Notes under the pieces: model-generated | Told to the model about the DNA's origin: nothing | The model's database searches: none | Seen by the model: only the letters and a program-made list of their open reading frames with translations | Shown: positions 34,600-44,151 of the stretch, piece after piece | Position numbering within the stretch: position 1 is the first letter of the stretch | Layout: each line of letters begins with the position of its first letter | Program-made: the position numbers and the translations under genes | Assembly: GCA_964550895.1 (NCBI GenBank) | Contig: CAZKAP010000010.1 | Coordinates: 1-64,000, forward strand | Reading direction: 5' to 3' | Length of the DNA stretch: 64,000 bases | DNA from: CAZKAP01 sp964550895 | GTDB taxonomy: Bacteria; Bacteroidota; Bacteroidia; Flavobacteriales; Flavobacteriaceae

Positions 34600-34699
34600 C
34601 TTCAGTAAAATAAGGCGCAATCTAGAAAATTTTCATTTTTTTATGAGGATTTGAGTCTTGTAATAATTCGTTGATGATATATACCCTGATCCCAATTCA

Positions 34700-36127
34700 A
34701 TGAGCCTTGGAAATACTGTTTTCAAAGGGTTTGTCTGGAGTGCTTTCGAACGTATTTCGGTTCAGGCAGTTCAGTTTGTCTTGGGTATTATACTCGCAAG
34801 AATACTCACGCCAAGAGAGTATGGACTTGTTGGCATACTTTTAATATTCATTCAAGTTGCAAGTGTTTTCGTTGAGGGCGGTTTTACAAAAGCACTGATT
34901 CAAAAGCAGGATCGCAATCAAACCGATTTGTCAACCGTATTCTTCTTTAATATCGGTATTAGCGTTCTTTGCTATCTTTTACTTTGGTTATTTAGTCCTG
35001 TAATCGCCGAATTCTACGATGAGCCTGAACTCGTACCGTTACTTTACGTACTGTCGACAACAATCGTATTAAGTGCTTTATACGCTATTCCTTTAACACT
35101 GCTCACTATAAAGCTAGATTTCAAGCGTCTAACGATAGTCAATATAACGGCCACCCTTCTTTCCGGAGGCATTGCTGTTTATCTTGCTTACAATGGATTT
35201 GGTGTCTGGGCATTGGTTTATCAATCTCTGCTCCGGGGCATATTTACTCTTTTTCTTATGTGGTGGATGGCTAATTGGGCACCATCGAAAGAATTCTCTT
35301 GGGCCTCGCTAAGGACGCTATTTAAATATGGGTCTAACCTTCTGGCCTCATCCCTCTTGAACATTATCGTCAATAATTTTAGCTCCTTTTTCATTGCCAA
35401 ACTTATGAGCACAAAGGATTTGGGGTATTATACCAGAGGTATGCAGTTTGCGAGTACTGCTTTTAATGTAATTAACTCATCTCTGAATAATGTGCTGCTA
35501 CCCGGCTTATCAAGGATTCAGGATCAGAGCGAATTGCTAGTTGCCAAAATGAGGATTATAATGAAAACAACGTCTCTTTTCGTGTTTCCGTTTTTCGTTT
35601 TATTGGCCGTCGTTGCCAAGCCGCTCATTATACTATTACTAACAGAAAAATGGCTACCTGCAGTACCCATCATGCAAATGCTGTGTTTAGCCCGTTTGAT
35701 TACCATTATGTCCGGGCTTAATATTAATTTACTTTATATACTGGGGAGGACTGATTTAGCCTTAAGACAGCAATACCCCAAGATAGCTGTTCGCATATTA
35801 TTTCTGATGATTGGACTGCAATATGGAATAGTAGCTGTCGCGGTTGCCGAACTGGTATCGACTTCTGTACACTTTTTCATCAACACATTCTACCCTGGGC
35901 GGATAATGAAATTTGGTGCTTTTGCCCAGTTAAGAGAGCTCACCGGGGTGGGTTTCTCCACCCTTCTAATGGGTGGAGTAGCCTATTATTCGATGAGGTT
36001 TTTTGATACACCATTAGAAAGACTTTTAGTTCCTTCGGGCATTGGTGTAATTACATACATTATTTTAATTATGCTTTTTGAAGGTAAGTTTTTGAAAGAG
36101 AAACTATCAGCCATAAAGTACAAATAG
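34700..36127 (+). CDS. wzx: Wzx-like polysaccharide flippase (MOP superfamily)
   Basis: 475 residues with about 12-14 membrane segments and the N-terminal MOP/PST signature (FKGFVWSAFERISVQ, ILARILTPREYGLVGILLIF, EGGFTKALIQKQ). This group, close to WzxC/TuaB, translocates undecaprenyl-linked repeat units across the inner membrane. The gene is AT-rich compared with the nucleotide-sugar genes, as expected for the strain-variable core of such a locus. It is separated from its neighbours by a long spacer on the left and a convergent glycosyltransferase on the right. Confidence 0.92.
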   Translation: MSLGNTVFKGFVWSAFERISVQAVQFVLGIILARILTPREYGLVGILLIFIQVASVFVEGGFTKALIQKQDRNQTDLSTVFFFNIGISVLCYLLLWLFSPVIAEFYDEPELVPLLYVLSTTIVLSALYAIPLTLLTIKLDFKRLTIVNITATLLSGGIAVYLAYNGFGVWALVYQSLLRGIFTLFLMWWMANWAPSKEFSWASLRTLFKYGSNLLASSLLNIIVNNFSSFFIAKLMSTKDLGYYTRGMQFASTAFNVINSSLNNVLLPGLSRIQDQSELLVAKMRIIMKTTSLFVFPFFVLLAVVAKPLIILLLTEKWLPAVPIMQMLCLARLITIMSGLNINLLYILGRTDLALRQQYPKIAVRILFLMIGLQYGIVAVAVAELVSTSVHFFINTFYPGRIMKFGAFAQLRELTGVGFSTLLMGGVAYYSMRFFDTPLERLLVPSGIGVITYIILIMLFEGKFLKEKLSAIKYK

Positions 36128-36149
36128 GGCTATATCTCTAATCCCAATT

Positions 36150-36178
36150 AAACTATAATGCGTAACCATAGTTTTTAT
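36150..36178. terminator. Possible terminator between convergent genes
   Basis: AAACTAT (36150-36156) and ATAGTTT (36168-36174) form a 7-base stem followed by TTAT, in the 75-base space between the 3' ends of wzx and the minus-strand glycosyltransferase. Confidence 0.45.
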
Positions 36179-36202
36179 AAGCTTCGCGATGATAAGGCAA
36201 TA

Positions 36203-37447
36203 TTAGGACTTAAGAACTTCTTTGTACAACTCTATGTATGAACGTGCGACTACGCTGTAATCAAAGTTCTCTACTACTTTATCTCTAGCCTTTGTGCTCA
36301 GAATTTTATACGATTCATGATTTAACACCCACTTAATACCTTTTGCTAAATCCTCAGTTTCATAAGGTTTAGCGAGATAACCATTTTTCATATGATCAAT
36401 TATATCAAGAAGGCCTGTTGCACCAAATGCAACCACCGGAGTACCACATGACATTGCCTCGCTTGCTGTTTGGCCAAAAGCTTCTTGAAGACTTGGAACA
36501 ACCATAACATCAGCAGCACTGTATAAGGTCACAAGGCTTATGTCGTCATTGATGTGCCCCATGTAATGCGTCTTAAACCCTGAATTCCAAGGTTGTTCAG
36601 GCTCACTACTGCCAAAAATAACCAGTTCAATGTGATCCCCTTTCAGTTTAGATAAAGCATCAACCATTTCCATGTATCCTTTTCGAATATCCCTCGACCC
36701 ACCAATTGCACCAAATAGAACCATTTTTTTTTCTGTAGGTAAACCCCAAAGTTTTCGGCACTCTAATGTATCTCTTGGTTGATATACTTTGGTATTAATA
36801 GGGTTGGGTATACTTGTTGTCCAGTTATTTCCCAAAAGTACACTGCTTTTTGAACACTCGGCTAACCATTTACTCACACCCACAATTCTCATTTCAGCCA
36901 TTTTCTTAAATACCTTTCTTTTACGTCTGAACACTTTTCGGCTGAGATCATTTTGTTTTTGGCTACCCAGAACTTTACATTTTCCGCAAGACTTTTTGTA
37001 GCGCTCGCAATTTTCGGTATAGTGACAACCTCCCGTAAAGGCCCACATATCGTGTAAGGTCCAAACAATAGGTGACTCAATTCTATCTAAGTCTTCTACC
37101 CTTGTTAAACCACCACAAATCCACTGAAGGTGAACGACATCTGGACGTAATTTATTGATTGTATCGATTGTCTTGGTAAGAATTGGTTTCGCTGGACTGA
37201 ACTGGGTTTTCGACCTGTTTTTATATCGTCTTACCTTTAAAATATCCGGAATTCCACGAAATATGCCAAAAATCTTCTCAAAATTAGATTGATCTACGGT
37301 GTGTACACGGTAATCATCGGTACTCTTATTCAGAACAAGCATATGTGAATCAATATTCTCAGCCAATAAAGCTTTATGTAGTCTATTTGCTGCTCGAGCA
37401 GCTCCTCCTTTGATCTCAGATGTATTAACGATAAGAACTTTCATCAT
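36203..37447 (-). CDS. GT4 family glycosyltransferase
   Basis: 414 residues with a GT-B fold. The N-terminus KVLIVNTSEIKGGAARAANRLHKAL carries the Gly-rich acceptor-side loop; the C-terminal domain has VLFGAIGGSRDIRKGY and the E-x7-E type motif in QEAFGQTASEAMSCGTPVVAF. A Cys-rich stretch (CHYTENCERYKKSCGKCK, about 138-155) is typical of this subfamily. It would add one sugar of the repeat unit on the cytoplasmic face; donor and linkage cannot be told from sequence. It is AT-rich and on the minus strand with the next gene, converging on wzx. Either Met 1 or Met 2 could be the start. Confidence 0.88.
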   Translation of the reverse strand: MMKVLIVNTSEIKGGAARAANRLHKALLAENIDSHMLVLNKSTDDYRVHTVDQSNFEKIFGIFRGIPDILKVRRYKNRSKTQFSPAKPILTKTIDTINKLRPDVVHLQWICGGLTRVEDLDRIESPIVWTLHDMWAFTGGCHYTENCERYKKSCGKCKVLGSQKQNDLSRKVFRRKRKVFKKMAEMRIVGVSKWLAECSKSSVLLGNNWTTSIPNPINTKVYQPRDTLECRKLWGLPTEKKMVLFGAIGGSRDIRKGYMEMVDALSKLKGDHIELVIFGSSEPEQPWNSGFKTHYMGHINDDISLVTLYSAADVMVVPSLQEAFGQTASEAMSCGTPVVAFGATGLLDIIDHMKNGYLAKPYETEDLAKGIKWVLNHESYKILSTKARDKVVENFDYSVVARSYIELYKEVLKS

Positions 37448-37456
37448 CTAATCGCC

Positions 37457-38353
37457 TTATTCTAATAGGCTTCTTAATTTGTTAATTATTCTTTGTAGAA
37501 TACTGATTCTCTGTTTTTTGTAGAATTTTTTAACTCTCTCAAGCGCAACAATACTCTCTCCCTCCGGGACTACAAACCTAATCGAAGACTTTTGAGACAA
37601 CTCACCAATATAAATATCTTGGTCTGTACAATGTACACCAGTACCATCAAAACCAATATTTCTAACAAATGTCTTCGAAGGGTTCAAGCATAGGCCTCCA
37701 TTATTGAATATGGTCACATACCAAAATATTGCCCAGGTATTTATTTCTTGGGTGGAATTCCTGATTACCTGATCGAAGAAATCATAAGCACCATCAAGAT
37801 TGAATTTCTTTATCTCAGTACGGGAAAATTCAGAAAGTGTTTTGTTCGGTTGCTTTTCAAAATATTTCCACCTATCCGACCAAGTGGCCCAGCCCCAGCA
37901 GTTCATAAACCTCCAGAAAAAAACATCTTCAAGATCAGAATTATCGATTGGATAGTTCCATCCGCTTATATGCCAAACTTTTTTTTCATTCAAATAGAAC
38001 TCAAGCGCCTCATTCATGAATTTCAGAAAAAAAGGGCTGGTCACTATATCATCCTCCAAAACAATTACTTTACCATTTCGTTGAATCACCTCTGATACTC
38101 CTTCGATAATTGATCGCGCCAGTCCAAAATTATGCTTCCTCTCAATAATAAATACCTTACGAAAACCTGAAATACTTCGAATATAATCTCTGACCTCACT
38201 TACCATGGCCTGATCACTTTCTTTTTTTGGAGCATCACTATACACATACAATTCACTTACCTGTGATAACTCGTTCTGCTTAAGAGCCTCAACTGTTCTA
38301 ATGGTGTGATCCAATCGATTATATACAAATAAAACTATCGGTGCTAATGTCAT
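37457..38353 (-). CDS. GNT-I/GT2-like glycosyltransferase
   Basis: About 298 residues from the ATG at 38353; a TTG four codons upstream is also possible. A GT-A fold is suggested by APIVLFVYNRLDHTIRTVEAL, the DDIVTSPFFLKFMNEAL motif (metal-binding DD near 100), and HISGWNYP followed by WGWATWSDRWKYF, a pattern shared with GNT-I-like glycosyltransferases in bacterial capsule loci. Acceptor and donor are unknown. It lies 9 nt upstream of the GT4 gene on the same strand, so the two form an operon. The gene is AT-rich. Confidence 0.85.
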   Translation of the reverse strand: MTLAPIVLFVYNRLDHTIRTVEALKQNELSQVSELYVYSDAPKKESDQAMVSEVRDYIRSISGFRKVFIIERKHNFGLARSIIEGVSEVIQRNGKVIVLEDDIVTSPFFLKFMNEALEFYLNEKKVWHISGWNYPIDNSDLEDVFFWRFMNCWGWATWSDRWKYFEKQPNKTLSEFSRTEIKKFNLDGAYDFFDQVIRNSTQEINTWAIFWYVTIFNNGGLCLNPSKTFVRNIGFDGTGVHCTDQDIYIGELSQKSSIRFVVPEGESIVALERVKKFYKKQRISILQRIINKLRSLLE

Positions 38354-38525
38354 TTCAAAGGACAACGGTTATTCTTGGCATATAATTCTAACTGTTTTAA
38401 GTCGATTTTCGTGCATCAACCGACGTTTATCTCCCGATTATGTTCATTATCTTGTCTTTATACTGGACCTGTTTCATTCAACTCGAGGTGAAGGTAAGCA
38501 CAAAAAGGTTACGGCAAGGATTGAT

Positions 38526-39342
38526 ATGCCCAATCCGGGAAGAGTATTTGAGGCTTCCTTCAAGCAGAAGGCGTTCGAGTTGAGTAATGCCCGAGGCCAC
38601 GTAAGGAAGTGGCTGAGGAATTAGGTGTCGCACCGGAACTGATCTAGTCATGTCGTCGGGTGTTTAAGAAGTATGGGGCCAACAGTGTTCCGGGTCTAGG
38701 GATCGTGAAACTTGCTGATCAGGAGAAGAAGATAGTCTGGGGGAAGGCTGAGGTTAAGGATTACCGGTCAGATCAGGATTTAAATGAAAGGTCATCACCA
38801 TCCTCTGAAGTGAGCAAGAACAGTCATTATTCATGGTTGCATGCGACAGCTTCCAAGGCGATGGGAGGAATATGAAGGCTTTTTGTTGGATATTCGTAAT
38901 TTTCCCGAATCCTGATAAAACATTTTCGATTCCCTTGAACATGTCTAGAATTAAGGAAGATGGGCGTGAGAGTGAATCGTCAGCACATGACTTATATCGT
39001 GGGTGAGGCGAGTCTTTATGCCCGTCGCTCTAGGAAATTTAAAGTCAACATAGATTCTAGGCACAACTATCTAGTTGCGCCCAATCTGTTTGAGCGGAAA
39101 TTAGTAGGTAGAGACGTTTTGGGAATCGCGTGGATAACTGGACTTATTTACGAACCGCTTAGGGATTGCCGCACCTGACCGTAGTGCTGGATCTATTTGC
39201 CCGCAAGGTAGTGGAGTGGTCGGTTAATAAAAGTTTGGAGTCTATGAAAACTTCCTTAGAGATGATGGAAATGTCGCTCAGCAATCTATCTTTGTGCAGA
39301 GAGTTTGTCTTTAACTCTGATTGGAATATTCAAAATGCAGCA
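38526..39342 (+). pseudogene. Decayed IS3-family insertion sequence
   Basis: Broken OrfA: an ATG at 38526 gives a start like FEASFKQKAFELSNARGHV, then a frameshift and stops, then KKYGANSV and a weak leucine-zipper-like tail (38660-38875). Broken OrfB follows: RRSRKFKVNIDSRHNYLVAPN (about 39030-39090), then in another frame HLTVVLDLFARKVVEWSV (about 39175-39230), and FNSDWNIQNAA in place of the HSDRG-QYA integrase motif (about 39310-39340). At least four frame changes or stops are needed, so it is dead. It sits in the AT-rich middle of the capsule locus and marks past recombination. The terminal repeats were not identified with confidence. Confidence 0.8.
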
Positions 39343-39376
39343 TGAATTCAACTAATAATCGCACCCAAGTTGCCTG

Positions 39377-39395
39377 AAGGATGGGGAGTGTTTAC
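39377..39395 (+). repeat. 19-base repeat, copy 1
   Basis: AAGGATGGGGAGTGTTTAC occurs exactly here, just downstream of the IS3 remnant, and again at 55720-55738 just upstream of the HNH gene. Both copies contain an ATG followed by an open frame beginning Met-Gly-Ser-Val-Tyr. Confidence 0.75.
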
Positions 39396-39493
39396 TACAA
39401 GCGTTTTTATTTCCTTATGGATTTTAGTACAACTGATAAAGATGGTAAAGGCGATTTGAATATCCTTAAAAGAAATATAATACCATCTTTCAG

Positions 39494-40717
39494 ATGAAGA
39501 CAATACTACAATATATAAGTGATTACGGTTTTATTATTCCTATCCTCCTGTTCTTTTACCTGCTTAACCCCTTTAACCTCGGCTATGCGCCCGGGTTGAT
39601 GCTTATTCCATTCCTGGTGATGCGTCGGGGGTTCTTCCGCGAAAGCTTGGACTTTAATCTGATGATCCTAACGGCATTTTCGATCTCCTTTACTTCCTTT
39701 TACGGGCTTGAGGCTGGAGAAACCCGGGGTATTCAGTTTATTGTTATCTACGGGCTTACCCCTCCCGTTTTTTATTTGTTGGGTAAATTTTTGGCTAACG
39801 GACTCCGCAGCCATAATAGCCTGTTTTTCCTATTGTTCATGATCTTCTCGGTCTTCTCCTTATCCGCTGTGATATCCGTATATACCAATTTCATGCAGCA
39901 GGGTTTCGGAACTTTCGATAGGAATCTACCCATGTTCTGGAGCGGTAGAATTGTCCCAGCTACCATCATGGGTGCCTTTATGACTTTTAATATGTGCATA
40001 CCGGCTACCGTGTTGTCTAGACTGGGAAAGGACAGGCCCTGGACTCTAGCCGGGATGATCTTACTATTCGTCGTATCACTGATCTGCGTTATTCGACTAG
40101 GAAATCGAACCCAACTTTCCATTTTCTTAATCTCTACCTTGGTTACTTTATTCTATGTCGTACCCAGGCAGTCGTTTCGAAACAATATATTGCTGTTGGG
40201 GCTACTGTTGGGTGTAGTGTATTTCATCGCTCAGAATATCAGCTTCGATCTCAGTGCGGACTGGCTTACCAATTTTGCGGACCGGGTCGACAGCCGGGGA
40301 GGTAATTTGGCAAGTGGTGGAGGAAGAACAGACCGTTGGATTCTATCACTGGAGTATCTCCTTGAAAAGCCATTGGGATGGGACACCAGGGAATTTGGTT
40401 ATTCCCACAACATGTGGCTGGACGTGGCCCGTGTCGCAGGACTCATTCCTTTTTTACTCCTGCTTGTTTTCAGTTTTCGGGCTTTTGGAGTGGCTCGATC
40501 CTTCACCCGCTGGAATCGGGAGGATGTCGCACTCAACAACAGCGTACTCATCTATACGCTTGCCTTTGTGCTCATTTTTATGGTAGAACCCATATTCGAC
40601 GGTATATTTTCCCTCTTTGCGGTATTCTGCCTGTACATAGGGGTGCTGGGTCAATACCCTCACAGGTACGAACAGATCAAAGAGTATTACTCTTCATTGG
40701 AGACCGAGGCCAGGTAA
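39494..40717 (+). CDS. wzy: Wzy-like O-antigen/capsule polymerase
   Basis: 407 residues with about 10-12 membrane segments. A large loop in the second half contains RGGNLASGGGRTDRWILSLEYL, and the Wzy_C-type motif GYSHNMWLDVARVAGLIPFLLLL follows near 305-325, with the His important for polymerase or ligase activity. It would join repeat units on the periplasmic side after Wzx export, under Wzc chain-length control. Its 3' end overlaps the convergent fcl gene by 31 nt. Composition is intermediate between the AT-rich island and the GC-richer genes to the right. Confidence 0.88.
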   Translation: MKTILQYISDYGFIIPILLFFYLLNPFNLGYAPGLMLIPFLVMRRGFFRESLDFNLMILTAFSISFTSFYGLEAGETRGIQFIVIYGLTPPVFYLLGKFLANGLRSHNSLFFLLFMIFSVFSLSAVISVYTNFMQQGFGTFDRNLPMFWSGRIVPATIMGAFMTFNMCIPATVLSRLGKDRPWTLAGMILLFVVSLICVIRLGNRTQLSIFLISTLVTLFYVVPRQSFRNNILLLGLLLGVVYFIAQNISFDLSADWLTNFADRVDSRGGNLASGGGRTDRWILSLEYLLEKPLGWDTREFGYSHNMWLDVARVAGLIPFLLLLVFSFRAFGVARSFTRWNREDVALNNSVLIYTLAFVLIFMVEPIFDGIFSLFAVFCLYIGVLGQYPHRYEQIKEYYSSLETEAR

Positions 40718-41787
40718 GTATCCCTGAGCCGTTCTATACCCTCCTCCAGGCTTATCCGGTATTTCCAGCCCAGACCATTCAATTTGGATACGTCGGTGAG
40801 CTTAACCATAGTCCCGTCGGGTTTCTCGGTATTGAATTCGAACCCCCCCTGGTATCCCAGTTTGGAACGAATGAGTTCGGCCAATTCCCGTATAGAAATA
40901 TCAAGGCCCGTACCGATGTTAATGTGCGTATTTCGGATTTCCTTCTGATCGGGAGAGTAGGTGTCCTTGAAATCGCGGTTTTCCATGATAAACACACAGG
41001 CGTCGGCCATGTCTTCCGACCACAGGAATTCACGTCTGGGGTTTCCACTACCCCAGATTTCCACCTTTACTTCTCCGTTGTGCTTATAGACTCCCTGTTC
41101 GGCAAGGATGGATAAAATTATATCCTCCGATACCTGTCCGTTAACCCCCTGTATGGGAAGATGGTCCAGATCCTTTCTTATGTATTCCCAATCGCCACGT
41201 TCCAAGGCGCGACCGAGCAGTATTTTCCGAAGCAGGGCCGGGAGAACATGGGACCTGGTCAGATCGAAGTTGTCATTGGGCCCGTAGAGGTTGGTAGGCA
41301 TCACGCTGATGAAGTTTGTCCCGTACTGTAAATTATAACTCTCACACATCTTGATGCCGGCAATCTTTGCTATGGCATAGGGTTCATTGGTGTACTCCAG
41401 CACGTCGGTGAGCAGGTAGTCCTCCCGCATGGGTTGCGGGGACTCCTTGGGATAAATGCAGGTGCTGCCCAGAAACAAGAGCTTCTTCACTCCGAACAGA
41501 TACGAGAGGTGTATCACATTATTTTGAATACACATGTTCTCATAAATGAAATCCGCCCGGTAGGTATTGTTGGCAACGATGCCACCCACCTTGGCTGCGG
41601 CCAGGAATACATAGTCCGGACGTTCCTCTTCGAAGAAACGCTTTACCGAATCGAAATGAGTGAGGTCCAGCTCCGACTTAGTCCGGTATACCAGGTTAGT
41701 ATAACCCCGGGCTTTCAGGTTTTTGACAATAGCACTGCCCACCAGGCCCCTGTGCCCGGCGATGTAGATTTTCGAATCCAGATTCAT
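40687..41787 (-). CDS. fcl: GDP-L-fucose synthase
   Basis: 366 residues. A bifunctional epimerase-reductase that converts GDP-4-keto-6-deoxymannose to GDP-L-fucose with NADPH. Signatures: AGHRGLVGSAIVKNL (about 10-24), LAAAKVGGI, LGSTCIYPKESPQPMRE, the catalytic YAIAK near 137, and PTNLYGPNDNFD. It lies 4 nt downstream of gmd on the same strand. It is somewhat longer than the 310-320 residues usual for the family, with the extra residues around 190-240 (GVNGQVSEDIILSILAEQG). The last 31 nt overlap the 3' end of wzy on the other strand. Confidence 0.95.
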   Translation of the reverse strand: MNLDSKIYIAGHRGLVGSAIVKNLKARGYTNLVYRTKSELDLTHFDSVKRFFEEERPDYVFLAAAKVGGIVANNTYRADFIYENMCIQNNVIHLSYLFGVKKLLFLGSTCIYPKESPQPMREDYLLTDVLEYTNEPYAIAKIAGIKMCESYNLQYGTNFISVMPTNLYGPNDNFDLTRSHVLPALLRKILLGRALERGDWEYIRKDLDHLPIQGVNGQVSEDIILSILAEQGVYKHNGEVKVEIWGSGNPRREFLWSEDMADACVFIMENRDFKDTYSPDQKEIRNTHINIGTGLDISIRELAELIRSKLGYQGGFEFNTEKPDGTMVKLTDVSKLNGLGWKYRISLEEGIERLRDTYLASVSNEE

Positions 41788-41791
41788 ATTC

Positions 41792-42910
41792 TTATTCGAA
41801 GTAGTTCATAATTCGGTAACCTCCCTGCTTGAGGTATTGCTCCTTACGCATCAGCTGCAGGTCGCTCTCTACCATATCCTTGATCAGGTCGTCCAGGGAG
41901 TACTCAGGTTCCCAATCCAGCTTTCTCTTGGCTTTGGAAGCATCTCCAATGAGCAGATCGACCTCGGTGGGCCGGAAATACTTGGGATCAACGGCAAGCA
42001 CCTCTTTTCCGGCCTCCAATTGGAAATCGGGGTTGTTACAGGCTTTCACATAGGCCTTCTCCTCTACCCCGCTCCCATGAAATTCGAGTTCGATTCCCAG
42101 TTGAGCGAAACTCATCCTTACGAATTCCCGTACCGGAGTGGTTTTACCCGTGGCGATTACCCAGTCTTCGGCCTCGTTGTGTTGCAGGATCAGCCACATC
42201 ATCCGGACATAATCCTTGGCGTGTCCCCAATCCCTTTGTGCATCTAAATTTCCCAAAAAGAATTTATCCTGAAGGCCCAATGCGATCCGTGCTGTGGCCC
42301 GGGTGATCTTTCGAGTAACGAAGGTTTCCCCCCTTATGGGCGATTCGTGATTAAAGAGGATCCCGTTGCAGGCGAATATGTTGTAGGCCTCGCGGTAATT
42401 CACAGTTATCCAATAGGCGTACATCTTAGCTACCGCATACGGGCTACGGGGATAAAAAGGCGTGGTCTCCGATTGAGGTACCTCCTGCACCTTACCGTAC
42501 AATTCGGAAGTGGAGGCCTGGTAAATCCGGGTCTTCTTTTCCAGTCCCAGCAGCCTCACGGCGTCCAATATGCGAAGCGTCCCCAGTCCATCGGCATTGG
42601 CGGTATACTCGGGGATCTCGAATGATACATGTACATGGCTCATCGCGGCCAGGTTGTAGATCTCATCGGGCTGGATTTCCTGTATCAGACGGATCATGTT
42701 GGTGCTGTCCGTCATATCTCCGTAATGAAGAATAAAATTCCGGTTCTCCTCGTGGGGATCCTGGTATAGATGGTCGATTCGGTCTGTATTAAACAAGGAA
42801 GACCTTCTTTTTAGTCCATGGACCTCATATCCCTTCTTCAGAAGAAATTCACTTAAATAGGCGCCATCCTGTCCGGTAACCCCTGTAATCAGGGCCTTCT
42901 TTTTGTTCAC
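41792..42910 (-). CDS. gmd: GDP-mannose 4,6-dehydratase
   Basis: 372 residues. It makes GDP-4-keto-6-deoxy-D-mannose, the precursor for GDP-fucose. Signatures: ALITGVTGQDGAYLSEFLL, LKRRSSLFNTDRIDHLY, NLAAMSHVHVSFE, and the SDR catalytic SPYAVAKMYAYW near 157, followed by NHESPIRGETFVTRKITRA. The start is GTG at 42910 (MNKKKALITG); no upstream ATG is in frame. It is the first gene of a two-gene operon with fcl, divergent from the glycosyltransferase at 43114. Confidence 0.96.
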   Translation of the reverse strand: MNKKKALITGVTGQDGAYLSEFLLKKGYEVHGLKRRSSLFNTDRIDHLYQDPHEENRNFILHYGDMTDSTNMIRLIQEIQPDEIYNLAAMSHVHVSFEIPEYTANADGLGTLRILDAVRLLGLEKKTRIYQASTSELYGKVQEVPQSETTPFYPRSPYAVAKMYAYWITVNYREAYNIFACNGILFNHESPIRGETFVTRKITRATARIALGLQDKFFLGNLDAQRDWGHAKDYVRMMWLILQHNEAEDWVIATGKTTPVREFVRMSFAQLGIELEFHGSGVEEKAYVKACNNPDFQLEAGKEVLAVDPKYFRPTEVDLLIGDASKAKRKLDWEPEYSLDDLIKDMVESDLQLMRKEQYLKQGGYRIMNYFE

Positions 42911-42978
42911 GAGATTGTATTTTTTAGTATGAATTGATTATAGAACTCCTGCAGGTACTGTATTATTATCAAAAAACG

Positions 42979-43009
42979 GGAAAGTATGGACGTTTACATC
43001 CTGGCCAAG
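42979..43009 (-). promoter_or_regulatory. Possible gmd-fcl promoter
   Basis: On the minus strand CTTG (43009-43006) and TACTTTCC (42986-42979) are 19 bases apart, close to TTTG / TAnnTTTG with one mismatch in each part. It lies about 70 bases before the gmd start. Confidence 0.35.
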
Positions 43010-43113
43010 AAAATCGGACCTACCCGAATGGGGGCGAAATTTTAAGAACACTTGTGCATTTCCCGATACTAAACTAAGTCTATTCTTGTTAATATTGGTG
43101 TAAAGAAACGACG

Positions 43114-43989
43114 ATGCAGAAGATTGCTGTACTGCTCACATGCTTTAACCGAAAGGAAAAGACCTTACAATCCCTATCCTCTTTATATGCCGCAGTTAAG
43201 GCATACCCGGGAGATCTCGATATACAGGTATTCCTGACCGATGACGGCTCTTCGGACGGCACAGGAGACGCGGTTCGTGCCAATTATCCCGAGATTAAGG
43301 TGCTTCAGGGAACCGGTTCCCTCTACTGGGCAGGCGGTATGCGAAATTCGTGGAATGCAGCTCGGGAAGCAGGGGGATTCGACGGGTATTTCCTCCTAAA
43401 CGATGATACCAATGTTTACGATTCGCTGTGGACGGAGCTGTTTAATACCCATCAATATTGCCTGAAAAATTACAAGCGACCGGGGGTATATGTGGGAAGT
43501 ACCATAGACAAGGTCACCCGGGAGATTTCCTACGGTGGTAATGTCTTTACCAACCGCTTAACAGCCCGCTACAAGAGGCTTATTCCCAATGGCGAGACTC
43601 CGCAAATGTGCGAGTTGGGCAATGCCAATATCATGCTGGTTCCCAACACGGTGGTACAGGAAATCGGAATACTGTCAGAGGGTTTTATCCATGGCATGGC
43701 AGATTACGATTACACTCTTCTGGCCAGAAAAAACAAGATTCCTGTGCTCACCGCACCCAACTATCTCGGCGAATGCACCAACGACGACCGGAACCCCTAC
43801 CCCAATTACCACAGCCTTTCCCTGAAACAGCGGATAAAATTTCTATATAGTCCCACAGGACTGGATTTCAAATCCAATATGCAATACATGAAGCGGAATT
43901 TCCCACTCCGAGTGCCTTTTGTATTCCTGGCCGCCTGGTTCAAGGTATTGTTTCCCAGACTGTATGCCTCGGTCCGTCCTATGGAATAA
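43114..43989 (+). CDS. GT2 family glycosyltransferase
   Basis: 291 residues. GT-A fold with IAVLLTCFNRKEKTLQSL, FLTDDGSSDGT (nucleotide-binding Asp), GTGSLYWAGGMRNSW, and the LLNDDTNVYD metal-binding motif near 98. The sequence is close to the rhamnosyltransferase-like subfamily found in capsule loci; the donor could be GDP-fucose given the neighbouring gmd-fcl, but this is only positional. The C-terminus ends in a hydrophobic amphipathic helix (VPFVFLAAWFKVLFPRLY) that may attach it to the membrane. It is GC-richer than the wzx-side glycosyltransferases. Confidence 0.88.
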   Translation: MQKIAVLLTCFNRKEKTLQSLSSLYAAVKAYPGDLDIQVFLTDDGSSDGTGDAVRANYPEIKVLQGTGSLYWAGGMRNSWNAAREAGGFDGYFLLNDDTNVYDSLWTELFNTHQYCLKNYKRPGVYVGSTIDKVTREISYGGNVFTNRLTARYKRLIPNGETPQMCELGNANIMLVPNTVVQEIGILSEGFIHGMADYDYTLLARKNKIPVLTAPNYLGECTNDDRNPYPNYHSLSLKQRIKFLYSPTGLDFKSNMQYMKRNFPLRVPFVFLAAWFKVLFPRLYASVRPME

Positions 43990-44151
43990 GCCTTCCGGGC
44001 GGGAAAGAGAACTATTTTTTAACAGAATAATCAATCCCTTACCCATCACATTCATCAAGGATTAAGAAACTGCTATTTTTTCTTCATCCATACCAATCGA
44101 CTGATCTCTTCCGTGTACTTTACCTAATTTTACCCCGACTACCTGGCCAAG

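Larger units (their letters stand above)
34197..34699. other. 503-base AT-rich spacer with a short palindrome
   Basis: No gene is supported. It contains a perfect 7-base inverted repeat CCCCGAT-CGCT-ATCGGGG at 34227-34244 without a T-run, and a promoter-like sequence at 34568-34599. Nothing else was recognised. Confidence 0.5.

Noticed and set aside
38960..39178. 72-codon open frame as an independent gene
   Set aside because: Its sequence is the broken OrfB of the IS3 remnant.
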